A stretch of 64,000 bases of DNA, taken from the NCBI RefSeq assembly GCF_902167145.1, contig NC_050099.1, positions 238,030,588-238,094,587 on the forward strand. The letters are read 5' to 3'. The stretch comes from Zea mays (lineage: Eukaryota > Streptophyta > Magnoliopsida > Poales > Poaceae). The position numbers and the translations under genes were made by a program. The notes below the pieces were generated by a model, which was not told the origin of the DNA, did no database searches, and saw only the letters and a program-made list of their open reading frames with translations. The first letter of the stretch is position 1; each line of letters begins with the position of its first letter. Positions 1 to 10,183 of this stretch are shown one piece after another.

Positions 1-240
1 GGGTTTACTAAAACGCGGCGGCGGCGGCCCAGCGCGGTAGACGGCGGTGGTACGGCAGATTAGGGGAAAGAGAAAGAAAACCTGGAGACGGCGGTGCGGG
101 GGCGAGAATGGCGGCGTGGGGACGGGCGCGGGGACGATCGCCGGCGAAACCCTCGGGGTCGAAATCCAGCAGCCTGACGGCGTCGTCTTGAAGTGAACTG
201 GCGCCAGGGACTTGTAAATTTTTCGGCTCCCGCGCGCCAC
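1..240 (-). other. GC-rich segment, possible 5' end of a second CACTA gene
   Basis: This stretch is GC-rich with a CGG run near 16-28. On the minus strand it lies just downstream of a TATA box and a subterminal-type repeat array, the arrangement expected at the start of a transcription unit. A minus-strand frame is open across 8-322, but its first ATG lies upstream of the TATA box, so the true start is unknown. CACTA elements often carry a second, TNPA-like gene after the transposase, and this could be its first exon. No recognisable domain is visible. It could equally be captured host sequence. Confidence 0.35.
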
Positions 241-250
241 CCTTTATATA
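241..250 (-). promoter_or_regulatory. TATA box reading leftwards
   Basis: The minus strand reads TATATAAAGG, directly after the subterminal-type repeat array and before the GC-rich segment at 1-240. Placement parallels the transposase promoter at 5425-5432, which also sits just inside a repeat array. Confidence 0.5.
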
Positions 251-251
251 G

Positions 252-467
252 GCGCCATTTCTACTGGCGGTTGACAACGAGAACCGCCAGTAGAAATGGC
301 TTCCACAGACTGTAGAAGCCATTTCTACTGGCGGTTGACAACGAGAACCGCCAGTAGAAACTATTTCTACTGGCGGTTGTCATAGAGAACCGCCAGTAGA
401 AATGGCTTCTACAGTCTGTGGAAGCCATTTCTACTGGCGGTTCTCTATGACAACCGCCAGTAGAAAT
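252..467. repeat. CACTA repeat array, TACTGGCGGTT inverted repeats
   Basis: Six copies or more of a core TTTCTACTGGCGGTT and its complement alternate head to head, so that pairs can form hairpins; some pairs are joined by GACAACGAGA-type spacers and others by a GCTTCTACAG/CTGTGGAAGC spacer that is itself palindromic. The array resembles the right-end array at 5441-5694 but uses TACTGG where that one mostly uses CACTGG. In CACTA elements such repeats bind the element's own DNA-binding protein; that role is inferred here. Confidence 0.8.
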
Positions 468-567
468 TGTTTTTATTATTATTTAACATAGTTTTTTATA
501 TATTGTTTTACTTCACTTTTTATATATTATATTAAGTATACTTTTATATATTGTTTAGTATACTTTT

Positions 568-987
568 ACCTCTCTCCATCCACTCTCTCTCCCCTCTCCC
601 TCTCCATCCTCTCTCTCCATCCCCTCTCTCTCTCCTCTCTCTCCATCCTCTCCTCTCTTTCCATCCTCTCTCTCCTCTCCACTCTCTCTCCCCTCTCCCT
701 CTCCATCCTCTCTCTCCTCTCCACTCTCCCTCTCCATCCTCTCTCTCCATCCCCTCTCTCTCCCCTCTCCCTCTCCATCCTCTCCTCTCTTTCCATCCTC
801 TCTCTCTCCTCTCTCTCCATCCTCTCCTCTCTTTCCATCCTCTCTCTCCTCTCCACTCTCTCTTCCCTCTCCCTCTCCATCCTCTATCTCCTCTCCACTC
901 TCTCTCCCCTCTCCCTCTCCATCCTCTCTCTCCATCCCCTCTCTCTCTCCTCTCTCTCCATCCCCTCTCCCTCTCCTCTCTCTCTAT
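568..987. repeat. CT-rich low-complexity tract
   Basis: About 420 bp of nearly pure pyrimidine built from CTCTCC, CCATCC and CTCTCT words in irregular order. Long open frames across it on both strands are a by-product of composition and do not represent proteins. The flanking AT-rich parts at 468-567 and 988-1131 show nothing recognisable apart from a short direct repeat of CAATTACATGACAAG near 1080-1125. Confidence 0.85.
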
Positions 988-1131
988 AAAGTCAATAGAA
1001 AGTCATGTAAAATTGTAAATGGTAGCCACGAAAATTGAATGAAGACAATTACATGCTTCGGTTTGTTGCTAACAATAATCAATTACATGACAAGTTCCTA
1101 ACAATAATCAATTACATGACAAGTATATAAT

Positions 1132-4100
1132 CTAGGAAGCTATTGTTCTGCCTTGTCCATCGTGGCGTACCCAGGGCAACGAATTGCGTGGGATGCTTCG
1201 CTCAACGTTCCTTATCTTGGTTGGATGGTCTATGAAAAGAGACATGTCGTTGAACTGGTTAAAATTCTCTAAATCAGATACACCATCAACTCCTATAGCT
1301 TGTTGTTTTCCAGGAAAAACTACATGCTTCGGTTTGTCGGTGCTTTTCTTCTCATTGTTAGAAATGATCTGTTCAGCATAGAAGACCTGTGCAGCACGAT
1401 TAGCAAGGATCCATGGGTCATCTTTGTAACCTACCTTACTTAGATCAAGAACTCTGACCCCATAGTTGTCTACCGTGACATGTTTGTCTTCAACCCATTG
1501 ACATCGGAAAACCGAGATCTGAAATGTACCATAGTCTAGTTCCCATATGTCCTCAATAAATCCAAAATATGTAATAATCTCACCAGTTTCATCATCTATG
1601 GCCTCGCATCGAACACCACTGTTTTGTGACATGCTCTTTTTGTCCTTGGACTTGGTACAAAATGTGAATCCACTAATGTCATAGGTTTGCCATGTTGTGA
1701 CCTGGCGTGATGGTCCAGATGCCAAGCCCTTGATGGTTTGTTCTTCTATTGTTTCTCCACGTGGAATGTCCTTCACCATTAGCCATGTGTTGAACCGCTG
1801 CTTATGTTGCTTCATTACCCAATCATCCGTATGCCCAGGATTTTGCTCGCGAAGCTCATTGATGTGTTGTTGGATAAATGGCTCCATTATCGTTAGCTGA
1901 TGTAGGATGCTCTGATGTGCCTCAAGTACTATATCGTAATCCGGTGGGATGAAAGATTTCCGTCCCATCCTCCCGCTTCCATACAGTCTACCCTCGTGTC
2001 GTGACGGAGGCAGACCTATTGCAACCTGGTCTTTTAGGATACTATTGCAGAATGGACCTCCGGACTCAATGGCCTCTTCGGTACAGTACCCCTCTATCAT
2101 GGATGCCTTAGGACGAGCACGGGTTGATACATAGCCATTCAGTATTGACATGAAACGCTCATACGTCCACATTTCATGCAAGTACATAGGACCCAATGCC
2201 TCTATTTGTGGCACCAAGTGCACCACAAGGTGCACCATAATATCAAAGAACGATGGAGGGAAACACATCTCAAACTGTGATATTGTCTCCACTGCAAATT
2301 CCTGAAGAGATGCCAACTCATCACGACCAATTACCTTTTGTGAAATCCTGTTGAAAAAGTAGCACAACCGTGTGATTGCCATCTTTAAAAACAAAGGATT
2401 TATAGCCCTGATGGCAATAGGTAGGAATGTAGTCAGCATGACATGGCAATCATGTGAGTTGTAGTTGGTGATTGTCAGGTCTTTCATTGACACAATACTC
2501 CGTATGCTAGAGCAGAATCCGGATGGGACTTTCAAATTCTTGAGCCAAACACACATCACATATTTCTCATCTACATTGAGATTGTAGCTTGCTGCTGGGA
2601 GATGGTACTTCCCATTTTCTTGAAGAACGGGATGTAGTTCCTTTTTTATGCCTAAATCTACCAAGTCCATGCGTGAATTGAGCCCTTCTTTTGTTTTGCC
2701 CTTTATGTCTAGCAAGGTGCCCATTATGCTTTCAAACACGTTCTTCTGAACGTGCATACCATCGATCGCATGCCGCACATCTAACTCTTTCCAGTAAGGC
2801 AAGTACTCGAAGAAAATAGACTTCTTCTTGAATATAGCCCCCGAAGCTGGTTTGACATCCTTCCTTGTTTTTCCGTCTTTTGTCTTCTTCCCGAAAACAA
2901 ACTTGATATTCCTGACTATTTCAAAAACTCTATGACCTCTATTGTTACCCGATGGAGCAGTAGAATGTAGTTCACCATTATTGTCGAAGTACTTATCCAT
3001 CTTTCGCATGCGGTACCTGTGTCCTTCCAATAAAAAGCGTCTGTGCCTCATGTAAACTATCTTCCTAGATGCAGCAAGGGATACGTAAGCAGTTCCATCA
3101 ATGCATACTGTGCAACCAACCTTTCCCTTAAACTGGCCTGATAATGTGAAGAGAGCAGGGTAATCGTTGATCGTAACAAAAAGAATTGCTCTCAGCGTGA
3201 ATGAACCTTTACGATACTCATCCAACATTTGAACACCTGTTTCCCACAATATTTTCATATCCTCCATTAAGGGCTCCAAAAATACATCCATGTCAACTCC
3301 AGGTTGTGTAGGTCTAGAAATAAGGATGGTTAGCAAAATGTACTTCCGTTTCTGCATCAACCATGGAGGAAGGTTGTATATGGTGAGGATCACCGGCCAT
3401 GTGCTATGCTTGCTGCTCCTCTCAGCAAATGGGTTCATTCCATCAGTACTCAGTGCGAACCTAACATTTCTCGGTTCATCGGCAAAGTCTCGGTGGTTGT
3501 CATTGAAATCTTGCCACTGCTTCCCATCGGCTGGATGGCGAAGCTTCCCATCGTTTTTGTGCTCATCAGAAGCATGCCAGCTCATAAGTCTGGCATCCTC
3601 AGGATTAGCGAACAAACACCTCAATCGATCGACGACGGGGAGGTACCACATCACCAAAGCAGGAATCTTTTTGAGCGCATAATAGTCTACTTCTTTTTCT
3701 TTGCTCGTGGATTTTGAAGTCTTTTTTTGGGCTTTCTTTCGCTTCTTCCCTTTAGACACGGATGCAACACACTCTTCGTCCTCTCGATAGTCTTTATTCG
3801 TCTTGTACCTACTTGCACCGCACTTTGGGCAGCTCTCCAAGTCTTTATAATCATCACCTCGATAAAGGATACAGTGATTTCTACACGCGTGGATCTTCTC
3901 CACACCCATAGTGAGCGGACTGATTAGTTTCTTTGCATAGTACGTGTTAGCAGGCACATTGTTCTCCTTTGGAAGCATGTCTGCGATAATACTCAAGAAC
4001 GCATCGAAGCCAGCATCAGACACACCATATTTAGCTTTTAACATCAACAGCTTTAGCACAGACCGGAGCGTCGTGAACTCTTTGGTACAACCCTTAGACT

Positions 4101-4635
4101 CGTCGTACAAAGGCTCTTCTGCTGCCTTCTTCAGGGACTCCATACCTTTCATTAAGAACATCGATTGATCTGTATGACGACGCAACATTGCCTCTAGCAA
4201 CTCTGCATCTTCCTCATCCATAACACTTGGCAGAACATGAGGTCTATCATGTTCATTTCCTCCAGCGTAACCATGATCAGTAACATTTTGCACTACATGT
4301 TCGCTCTGTGGAAGAGGTTGGTGTGTCTCGTGAACGAACTGAAATCTGTCGTCGATGTTCTCAAGGTTTCCAGTCGTATAAGGCGAAGAGCTACCCTCTC
4401 CATGCTTTGTCCAAATTGTGTAATCCTTCATAAATCCTTGGCATACCAGATGAGATATGATTTGTTCTGTGTCATTAAATACAGCAGCATTTTTGCAGTC
4501 CATGCATGGACAATATATGTGTTTTGTCTTTGTTCTCCAAGCATGGTTCGTAGCGACATCAATAAACCTATGGACCTCGGATATGTATGATGGATCTAGC
4601 CTTGATAAGTTATACATCCAGGATGTCCTCTCCAT
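1132..4635 (-). CDS. CACTA transposase, tnp2 family, intact
   Basis: A 1167-aa frame without stops. It carries an N-terminal transposase-associated domain (WMYNLSR near residue 6, then a Cys-rich CPCMDC motif), the tnp2 catalytic region with Asp-containing motifs STDGMNPF (about 3430) and AIDGMHVQKN (about 2755), a DUF4218-like part (about 2450-2080, with the LGPMYLHEMW motif) and a DUF4216-like part near 1590-1420 (YGVRVLDL, DDPWILA). The family cuts and joins CACTA ends in the nucleus. The open frame extends to 4668, but I chose the ATG at 4635 because TTTTTTACAG, an acceptor-like sequence, ends at 4642 just before it; a 5'-UTR intron is therefore likely. Most tnp2 genes have coding introns; this one reads as one exon. 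It looks capable of making protein. Confidence 0.88.
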   Translation of the reverse strand: MERTSWMYNLSRLDPSYISEVHRFIDVATNHAWRTKTKHIYCPCMDCKNAAVFNDTEQIISHLVCQGFMKDYTIWTKHGEGSSSPYTTGNLENIDDRFQFVHETHQPLPQSEHVVQNVTDHGYAGGNEHDRPHVLPSVMDEEDAELLEAMLRRHTDQSMFLMKGMESLKKAAEEPLYDESKGCTKEFTTLRSVLKLLMLKAKYGVSDAGFDAFLSIIADMLPKENNVPANTYYAKKLISPLTMGVEKIHACRNHCILYRGDDYKDLESCPKCGASRYKTNKDYREDEECVASVSKGKKRKKAQKKTSKSTSKEKEVDYYALKKIPALVMWYLPVVDRLRCLFANPEDARLMSWHASDEHKNDGKLRHPADGKQWQDFNDNHRDFADEPRNVRFALSTDGMNPFAERSSKHSTWPVILTIYNLPPWLMQKRKYILLTILISRPTQPGVDMDVFLEPLMEDMKILWETGVQMLDEYRKGSFTLRAILFVTINDYPALFTLSGQFKGKVGCTVCIDGTAYVSLAASRKIVYMRHRRFLLEGHRYRMRKMDKYFDNNGELHSTAPSGNNRGHRVFEIVRNIKFVFGKKTKDGKTRKDVKPASGAIFKKKSIFFEYLPYWKELDVRHAIDGMHVQKNVFESIMGTLLDIKGKTKEGLNSRMDLVDLGIKKELHPVLQENGKYHLPAASYNLNVDEKYVMCVWLKNLKVPSGFCSSIRSIVSMKDLTITNYNSHDCHVMLTTFLPIAIRAINPLFLKMAITRLCYFFNRISQKVIGRDELASLQEFAVETISQFEMCFPPSFFDIMVHLVVHLVPQIEALGPMYLHEMWTYERFMSILNGYVSTRARPKASMIEGYCTEEAIESGGPFCNSILKDQVAIGLPPSRHEGRLYGSGRMGRKSFIPPDYDIVLEAHQSILHQLTIMEPFIQQHINELREQNPGHTDDWVMKQHKQRFNTWLMVKDIPRGETIEEQTIKGLASGPSRQVTTWQTYDISGFTFCTKSKDKKSMSQNSGVRCEAIDDETGEIITYFGFIEDIWELDYGTFQISVFRCQWVEDKHVTVDNYGVRVLDLSKVGYKDDPWILANRAAQVFYAEQIISNNEKKSTDKPKHVVFPGKQQAIGVDGVSDLENFNQFNDMSLFIDHPTKIRNVERSIPRNSLPWVRHDGQGRTIAS

Positions 4636-4669
4636 CACCACCTGTAAAAAAGTAACATAAACACACAAG

Positions 4670-5424
4670 AACCAACCTTTCTTAGCAACCTTCTTCCAAA
4701 AAATAAAGATAAACCCCCCTTGTATTTTGTGAAATCATATCTGGCCCTCTAATGAAAGTTGGGCTGCGAGCTATAGTTCTTGTCGGGAAGGATGAAGGGG
4801 TGAAACCCTATATCCAAAATGTGGCTAAATTTAAGGAAAATGAACAAAAATTGGCAAGAGGAACATAAAATTAAACTTTCCTAGCCATACTCTTCTCTCT
4901 AACACATGGTGAAGGCCTAGTTCCAAAATTGAGCAAAGATGAACAATAATTGGCAATTAAAACATAATTAAACCAACTTTCATAGCAACTAATAAAAACA
5001 ATCTTAATTACCAAACCTGTCTTCTTCTCTCTCCACACAACACATGAACCATTCATTAAACAACTTAATATGTCACGGATAAACTGATTTGAGAACTAAA
5101 CATGAAAAAGGATAGACAAAATCTAACCATATTAAACAACTTTATTTGAGCGAATAGAGCAAAAATGTGGCTAAAATGTGGCTAAAATTGAGAGAGGATA
5201 CACTCTCTCTCCAATGGTGAAACCCTAGATCCAAAATGTGGCTAAAATTGAGCAAAATGAATAAAAATTGACATTAGCAACATAAACCAACCTTTCTTAG
5301 CAATCTTCTTCCAAAAAATGAAGATCAAAACCTCTCCCCATGTATTTTGTGAATTCTGGACCTCCAAAATCGCCTCCAATGGAAGTTGGCTGCGAGCATA
5401 CAGTTCACTGTCGGGGAAGAGGGG
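4670..5424 (-). repeat. Transposase 5' leader with degenerate direct repeats
   Basis: No protein is recognisable. Three imperfect copies of an 80-90 bp unit containing GGTGAAACCCTA, CCAAAATGTGGCTAAA and AACATAAAAT-like words begin near 4798, 4908 and 5213. A second pair shares CCTTTCTTAGCAA, CTTCTTCCAAAAAAT and TGTATTTTGTGAA at about 4676 and 5291. These look like old duplications within the untranslated leader and possible leader intron of the transposase gene. Confidence 0.6.
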
Positions 5425-5432
5425 TATTTATA
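5425..5432 (-). promoter_or_regulatory. TATA box of the CACTA transposase gene
   Basis: The minus strand reads TATAAATA followed by CCCC, placed between the subterminal repeats and the transposase leader, about 790 bp upstream of the chosen start codon. Orientation and place fit the promoter of the transposase transcript. Confidence 0.6.
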
Positions 5433-5440
5433 ACAGACAC

Positions 5441-5694
5441 TTCACTGGCGGTTGTCTTTAAAAACCGCCAGTGAAAATTGATTTCCACTGGCGGTTGTCT
5501 TTAAAAACCGCCAGTGGAAATCAATTTTCACTGGCGGTTTGTGTTACACAACCGCCAGTGGAAACATCCTATTTCCACTGGCGGTTGTGTTAAGATAACC
5601 GCCAGTGGAAATAGGTTTCCACTGGCGGTTTTTAAAGCCGGGCCCACCTGTTTCTTTCACTGACGTTTGATAACGGAAACCGCCAGTGAAAAGT
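5441..5694. repeat. CACTA subterminal inverted-repeat array, right end
   Basis: Alternating copies of CACTGGCGGTT and its complement, in pairs separated by GTCTTTAAAA, GTGTTACACA or GTGTTAAGAT spacers. Each pair is a near-perfect hairpin of about 40 bp. The array lies 40-290 bp from the CACTA terminus, where En/Spm-type elements hold the binding sites of their DNA-binding protein. Confidence 0.88.
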
Positions 5695-5720
5695 TGAACG
5701 TGCCGCAGGCTTTGAGCTTA

Positions 5721-5732
5721 TTTGTACTAGTG
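5721..5732 (-). repeat. CACTA terminal inverted repeat, one end
   Basis: The minus strand begins CACTAGTACAAA at 5732. The partner end is beyond the left edge of the window, so repeat length cannot be measured. Confidence 0.85.
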
Positions 5733-6386
5733 TCTCTTCCGAAAGGTTGGCACGGGACAGCTTGACCCAGACCGAGAAACGAAACTGTAGCAGCCAAAAT
5801 TATTGTGATACTGTTCCTTACCCCAAGGTTTTGTCTCGTATGATAATTCATGTATATTGCAGAAACTTTTCGCATCAGGCTCCAGACCTTGGCTTCTCAC
5901 GGCCCACACGAAGATATTCAGCCTTATGATTGCTTCGGGGGTAAGTTGGTGAAGATACACTTCGAATATTTTTAGCACCTCTACGACAAAGTTGCTCAGG
6001 GGAAATCTAAGTCCAGCTTTCAAAAAGCTTCGGTACACTACGACTTCATTTTCTTCAGGGTTCGGACAAGTCTTTTCTCCTTCGTCGGCCCTAACAACGG
6101 ACAAGTCCCGGAAATACCTTCCTCTCATGTTGACAAGATGATTTTCTTTGATACTTGATTTGCCGAAAACCGCATGGCTTGGTCGCCAAGGGCGATCTTC
6201 GGAGTCTTCACCACCACTATCCACATCATAACTGTCGCTGTCACCAGTATCTTCAGACAAACCTTCTAAAATCTCTTTGGTGATTTTTTCTGTATTGGTC
6301 TTCGACATTGCTATAAGAAACCCCAGATTCTTCTCTTCATCGAGACTTAGCTTCATCTCGGCAGCAGCCTTCTTATCTTCAGACAT
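5733..6386 (-). pseudogene. First 218 codons of zeon antisense gene, cut by CACTA
   Basis: The ATG is at 6386 and the frame is open to the CACTA border. It is almost identical to the first exon of the full antisense gene at 26396-29630; visible amino-acid changes include S for F and R for W in the first 100 residues. It contains the region similar to the 'putative gypsy type transposon' family (FPLSNFVVEVLKIF, HQLTPEAIIRL). The rest of exon 1 and later exons would lie beyond the CACTA insertion, outside the window. Confidence 0.8.
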
Positions 6387-6529
6387 CTTTGGAAACACTA
6401 AAAAACTGTTTTCGATGCCGAAGCTTCAAAACTTAAAAGCTAAGCAAATCTTGGTGCGCAAGAGCTAAAAATTGAGTGAGCAGGAGCAGATGGCAAGAGA
6501 GCGTGCCAAATGAGCTTGCGGTATGATCT

Positions 6530-6537
6530 TATTTATA
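6530..6537 (-). promoter_or_regulatory. TATA box of Z1 antisense gene
   Basis: TATAAATA on the minus strand, about 145 bp upstream of the ATG at 6386 and outside the LTR. It is conserved with 26245-26252 in the complete element. Confidence 0.65.
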
Positions 6538-6678
6538 CGCCCAGTGCGTCGAAAATAGAAAGACCCCGCCTGTCAGTGAATGTTGCTATTCTAGCAAAGG
6601 GAAGGTGTTTTTCGGACCTTCGGCTTAAAGCCTTCGTCCATGTCGCAATCTAAATTTATTATTTTAAACAAATTAATA

Positions 6679-6692
6679 TTGCGAGGGGCTAC
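6679..6692 (+). other. Polypurine tract of Z1
   Basis: TTGCGAGGGGCTAC immediately before the 3' LTR start TGTTGGGG at 6693. The same sequence sits at the corresponding place in the complete zeon-like element. Confidence 0.75.
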
Positions 6693-7105
6693 TGTTGGGG
6701 GCCTTCGGCTTACGAAGGTCCTCAAAAACAGGATTTAACAGTATTTCTGGAGCATAATATGTGAACAGGTATCTTCGGACTCGAGTCGATATCACAGTAG
6801 GAGAAGCCCAAGATAATACGAAGGTTGATGCATCGCCGAAGATGTGAGCGGGAAAGCTTCGGTGTGGTAGCAGAAAATGAAACCGACTTAAAGATGAAAA
6901 GGCTATTCAGATCTTGGTGGATTACTATAGAATCATTACCAAATGTAAAGGGCATGAATGTAATTTTGTATGGGCTGTGTCCCGTGTCTATAAATAGGTG
7001 AACAGTACCCCCGTACTGTTCACGCTGATTTGGCATTTGCTTTTGCGTCACACCTGTACTTTCATCTTCTTCCAAGCTGAAGCATTTGAGAACAAGTCCC
7101 CAACA
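6693..7105 (+). repeat. 3' LTR of Z1, 413 bp (short form)
   Basis: Begins TGTTGGGG and ends CCCCAACA. It holds a TATA box at 6989-6996 and, directly after it, a 26-bp perfect palindrome at 6998-7023 with arms GTGAACAGTAC. Compared with the 669/670-bp LTRs of the complete copy it lacks a 257-bp block (25444-25700 there) near the 3' end of the LTR, joining AAATGC directly to TTCAGCTTGG when read on the minus strand. Confidence 0.88.
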
Positions 7106-7106
7106 A

Positions 7107-10100
7107 GCTATATCCCCTGACCATTCCATTTCAAATGTTTTTCTTGTTGATTCATTAGATTACAATTTGCTTTCTGTATCTCAATTATGCAAAATGGGCT
7201 ACAACTGTCTCTTTACTGATGTAGGTGTCACTGTCTTTAGAAGAAGTGATGATTCAATAGCATTTAAGGGTGTGTTAGAGGGTCAGCTATACTTGGTAGA
7301 TTTTGATAGAGCTGAACTCGACACTTGCTTAATTGCTAAGACTAACATAGGTTGGCTCTGGCACCACCGACTAGCCCATGTTGGGATGAAGAATCTTCAT
7401 AAGCTTCTAAAGGGAGAGCACATTTTAGGACTAACCAATGTTCATTTTGAGAAAGACAGGGTTTGTAGCGCATGCCAAGCAGAAAAGCAAGTTGGTGCCC
7501 ATCATCCACACAAGAACATCATGACGACCGACAGGCCGCTTGAGCTACTCCACATGGATCTATTCGGCCCGATTGCTTACATAAGCATCGGCGGGAGTAA
7601 GTATTGTCTTGTAATAGTGGATGATTATTCTCGCTTCACTTGGGTGTTCTTTTTGCAGGAAAAATCTCAAACCCAAGAAACCTTAAAGGGATTTTTGAGA
7701 CGAGCTCAAAATGAGTTCGACTTAAGGATCAAGAAAATAAGGAGCGACAACGGGACGGAGTTCAAGAACTCACAAATTGAAGGCTTCCTTGAGGAGGAGG
7801 GCATCAAGCATGAGTTCTCTTCTCCCTACATGCCACAACAAAATGGTGTAGTGGAGAGGAAGAATCGAATTCTATTGGACATGGCAAGGACCATGCTTGA
7901 TGAGTACAAGACTTCGGATCGGTTTTGGGCCGAGGCGGTCAACACCGCCTGCTACGCCATCAACAGGTTATATCTACACCGAATCCTCAAGAAGACATCT
8001 TATGAACTCCTAACCGGTAAAAAGCCCAATATTTCATATTTTATAGTCTTTGGTAGCAAATGTTTTATTCTTGTTAAAAGAGGTAGAAAATCTAAATTTG
8101 CTCCTAAGACTGTAGAAGGCTTTTTACTAGGATATGATTCAAACACAAGGGCATATAGAGTCTTTAACAAGTCCACTGGACAAGTTGAGGTTTCTTGTGA
8201 TGTTGTGTTTGATGAGACTAACGGCTCTCAAGTAGAGCAAGTCGATCTTGATGAGATAGGTATTGAAGAGGCTCCATGCATCGCGCTAAGGAACAGTCCA
8301 TTGGGGATGTGTGTCCTAAGGAATCCGAAGAGCCTCCAAATGCACAAGATCAACCATCCTCCTCCACGCAAGCATCTCCACCGACTCAAAATGAGGATGA
8401 AGCTCAAGTTGATGAAGTAGAAGATCAAGCAAATGAGCCACCTCAAGATGACGGCAATGATCAAGGGGGAGATGCAAATGATCAAGACAAGGAGGATGAA
8501 GAACAAAGACCGCCACACCCAAGAGTCCACCAAGCAATCCAACGAGATCACCCCGTCGACACCATCCTTGGCGACATTCATAAGGGGGTAACTACTAGAC
8601 CTCGTGTTGCACATTTTTGTGAGCATTACTCTTTTGTTTCCTCTATTGAGCCACACAGGGTAGAGGAAGCACTCCAAGATTCGGATTGGGTGGTGGAGAT
8701 GCAAGAGGAGCTCAACAACTTCACTAGGAATGAGGTATGGCATTTAGTTCCATGTCCTAATCAAAATGTTGTAGGAACCAAATGGGTCTTCCGCAACAAG
8801 CAAGATGAGCATGGTGTGGTGACAAGGAACAAAGCTCGACTTGTGGCCAAGGGATACTCCCAAGTCGAAGGTTTGGATTTCGGTGAAACCTATGCACCCG
8901 TAGCTAGGCTTGAGTCAATTCGTATATTATTGGCCTATGCTACTTACCATGGCTTTAAGCTTTATCAAATGGACGTGAAAAGTGCCTTCCTCAATGGACC
9001 AATCAAGGAAGAGGTCTATGTTGAGCAACCTCCCGGCTTTGAAAATAGTGAGTACCCTAACCATGTCTATAAACTCTCTAAGGCGCTTTATGGGCTCAAG
9101 CAAGCCCCAAGAGCATGGTATGAATGCCTTAGGGATTTCCTTATCACTAATGGATTCAAAGTCGGAAAGGCCGATCCTACACTCTTTACCAAAACACTTG
9201 AGAATGATTTGTTTGTATGCCAAATTTATGTTGATGATATTATATTTGGGTCTACTAACAAATCCACGTGTGAAGAGTTTAGTAGGATCATGACACAAAA
9301 GTTCGAGATGTCTATGATGGGGGAGTTGAAGTACTTCTTAGGATTTCAAGTGAAGCAACTCCAAGAGGGCACCTTTCTAAGCCAAACAAAGTATACTCAA
9401 GATATTCTAAGCAAGTTTGGAATGAAGGATGCCAAACCCATCAAGACACCCATGGGAACTAATGGGCATCTCGACCTCGACACGGGAGGTAAATCCGTGG
9501 ATCAAAAGGTATACCGGTCGATGATAGGCTCCTTACTCTATTTATGTGCATCTCGACCGGATATTATGCTTTCCGTATGCATGTGTGCAAGATTCCAAGA
9601 CGACCCTAAGGAAACTCACCTTACGGCCGTAAAACGAATCTTGAGATATTTGGCTTATACTCCTAAGTTTGGGCTTTGGTATCCTAGGGGATCCACATTT
9701 GATTTGATTGGTTATTCGGATGCTGATTGGGCGGGGTGTAAAATCAATAGGAAGAGCACATCGGGGACTTGCCAGTTCTTGGGAAGATCCTTGGTGTCTT
9801 GGGCTTCAAAGAAGCAAAATTCGGTCGCTCTTTCTACCGCCGAAGCCGAGTACATTGTCGCAGGTCATTGTTGCGCGCAATTGCTTTGGATGAGGCAAAC
9901 CCTGCGGGACTACGGTTACAAATTAACCAAAGTCCCTTTGCTATGTGATAATGAGAGTGCAATCAAAATGGCGGATAATCCCGTCGAGCATAGCCGCACT
10001 AAACACATAGCCATTCGGTATCATTTTCTTAGGGATCACCAACAAAAGGGAGATATCGAGATTTCTTACATTAACACTAAAGATCAATTAGCCGATATCT

Positions 10101-10183
10101 TTACCAAGCCTCTTGATGAACAAACTTTTAACAAACTTAGGCATGAGCTCAATATTCTTGATTCGCGCAATTTCTTTTGCTAA
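7107..10183 (+). pseudogene. pol: Copia A pol: integrase, reverse transcriptase, RNase H; one frameshift
   Basis: The order is Copia-type. An HHCC zinc-binding region (HRLAHVGMKNLHKL ... CSACQ), integrase core with DLFGP, SDNGTEF and GVVERKNR supplying Asp, Asp and Glu, a Glu/Asp-rich linker, reverse transcriptase with [11 protein letters not shown] and the catalytic YVDDIIFG, and RNase H with SDADWAG and STAEAEYI, ending at a TAA at 10181-10183. The only lesion visible is a missing base near 8295: Copia D reads AACATGTCC where A reads AACAGTCC, which ends the first frame at 8420 and moves the rest to the frame ending at 10183. The Met-to-Ile and Pro-region differences from D are few. Z1 separates this part from the front of pol. 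Confidence 0.92.

Larger units (their letters stand above)
1..5732 (-). mobile_element. CACTA (En/Spm-type) DNA transposon, left part outside window
   Basis: The right end reads CACTAGTACAAA on the minus strand, ending at 5732, and the bases beyond it resume a zeon-like element, so the boundary is clear. Next to the end is an array of inverted CACTGGCGGTT repeats, typical of CACTA subterminal regions, then a TATA box and a tnp2-type transposase reading leftwards. A comparison with the uninterrupted zeon copy near 27040 puts the insertion after GGAAGAGA, so the 3-bp target duplication should be TCT at 5733-5735. The other terminus is not in the window. The element interrupts the antisense gene of Z1 and is the innermost, hence youngest, layer of the left nest. 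Confidence 0.93.
5733..7105 (+). mobile_element. Zeon-like Gypsy retrotransposon Z1, 3' end only
   Basis: Reverse-complement sequence matches the left part of the complete zeon-like element at 25420-32881: it has the 3' LTR, polypurine tract and the beginning of the antisense gene. The sense strand is plus, since the antisense gene reads minus. The right end CCCCAACA at 7105 is followed by AGCTA, expected to be its target duplication; the left partner is outside the window. It is broken by the CACTA element at 5733 and is itself inserted in Copia A just upstream of the integrase domain. Confidence 0.9.

Noticed and set aside
252..467. CRISPR-like array of regularly spaced repeats
   Set aside because: Repeats are inverted relative to each other with self-complementary spacers, typical of CACTA subterminal regions, in plant DNA.
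551..1018. Ser/Pro/Leu-rich open frame on plus strand and Arg/Glu/Gly-rich frames on minus strand
   Set aside because: Pure by-product of the CT-rich low-complexity tract; all frames are open because the words contain no stops.
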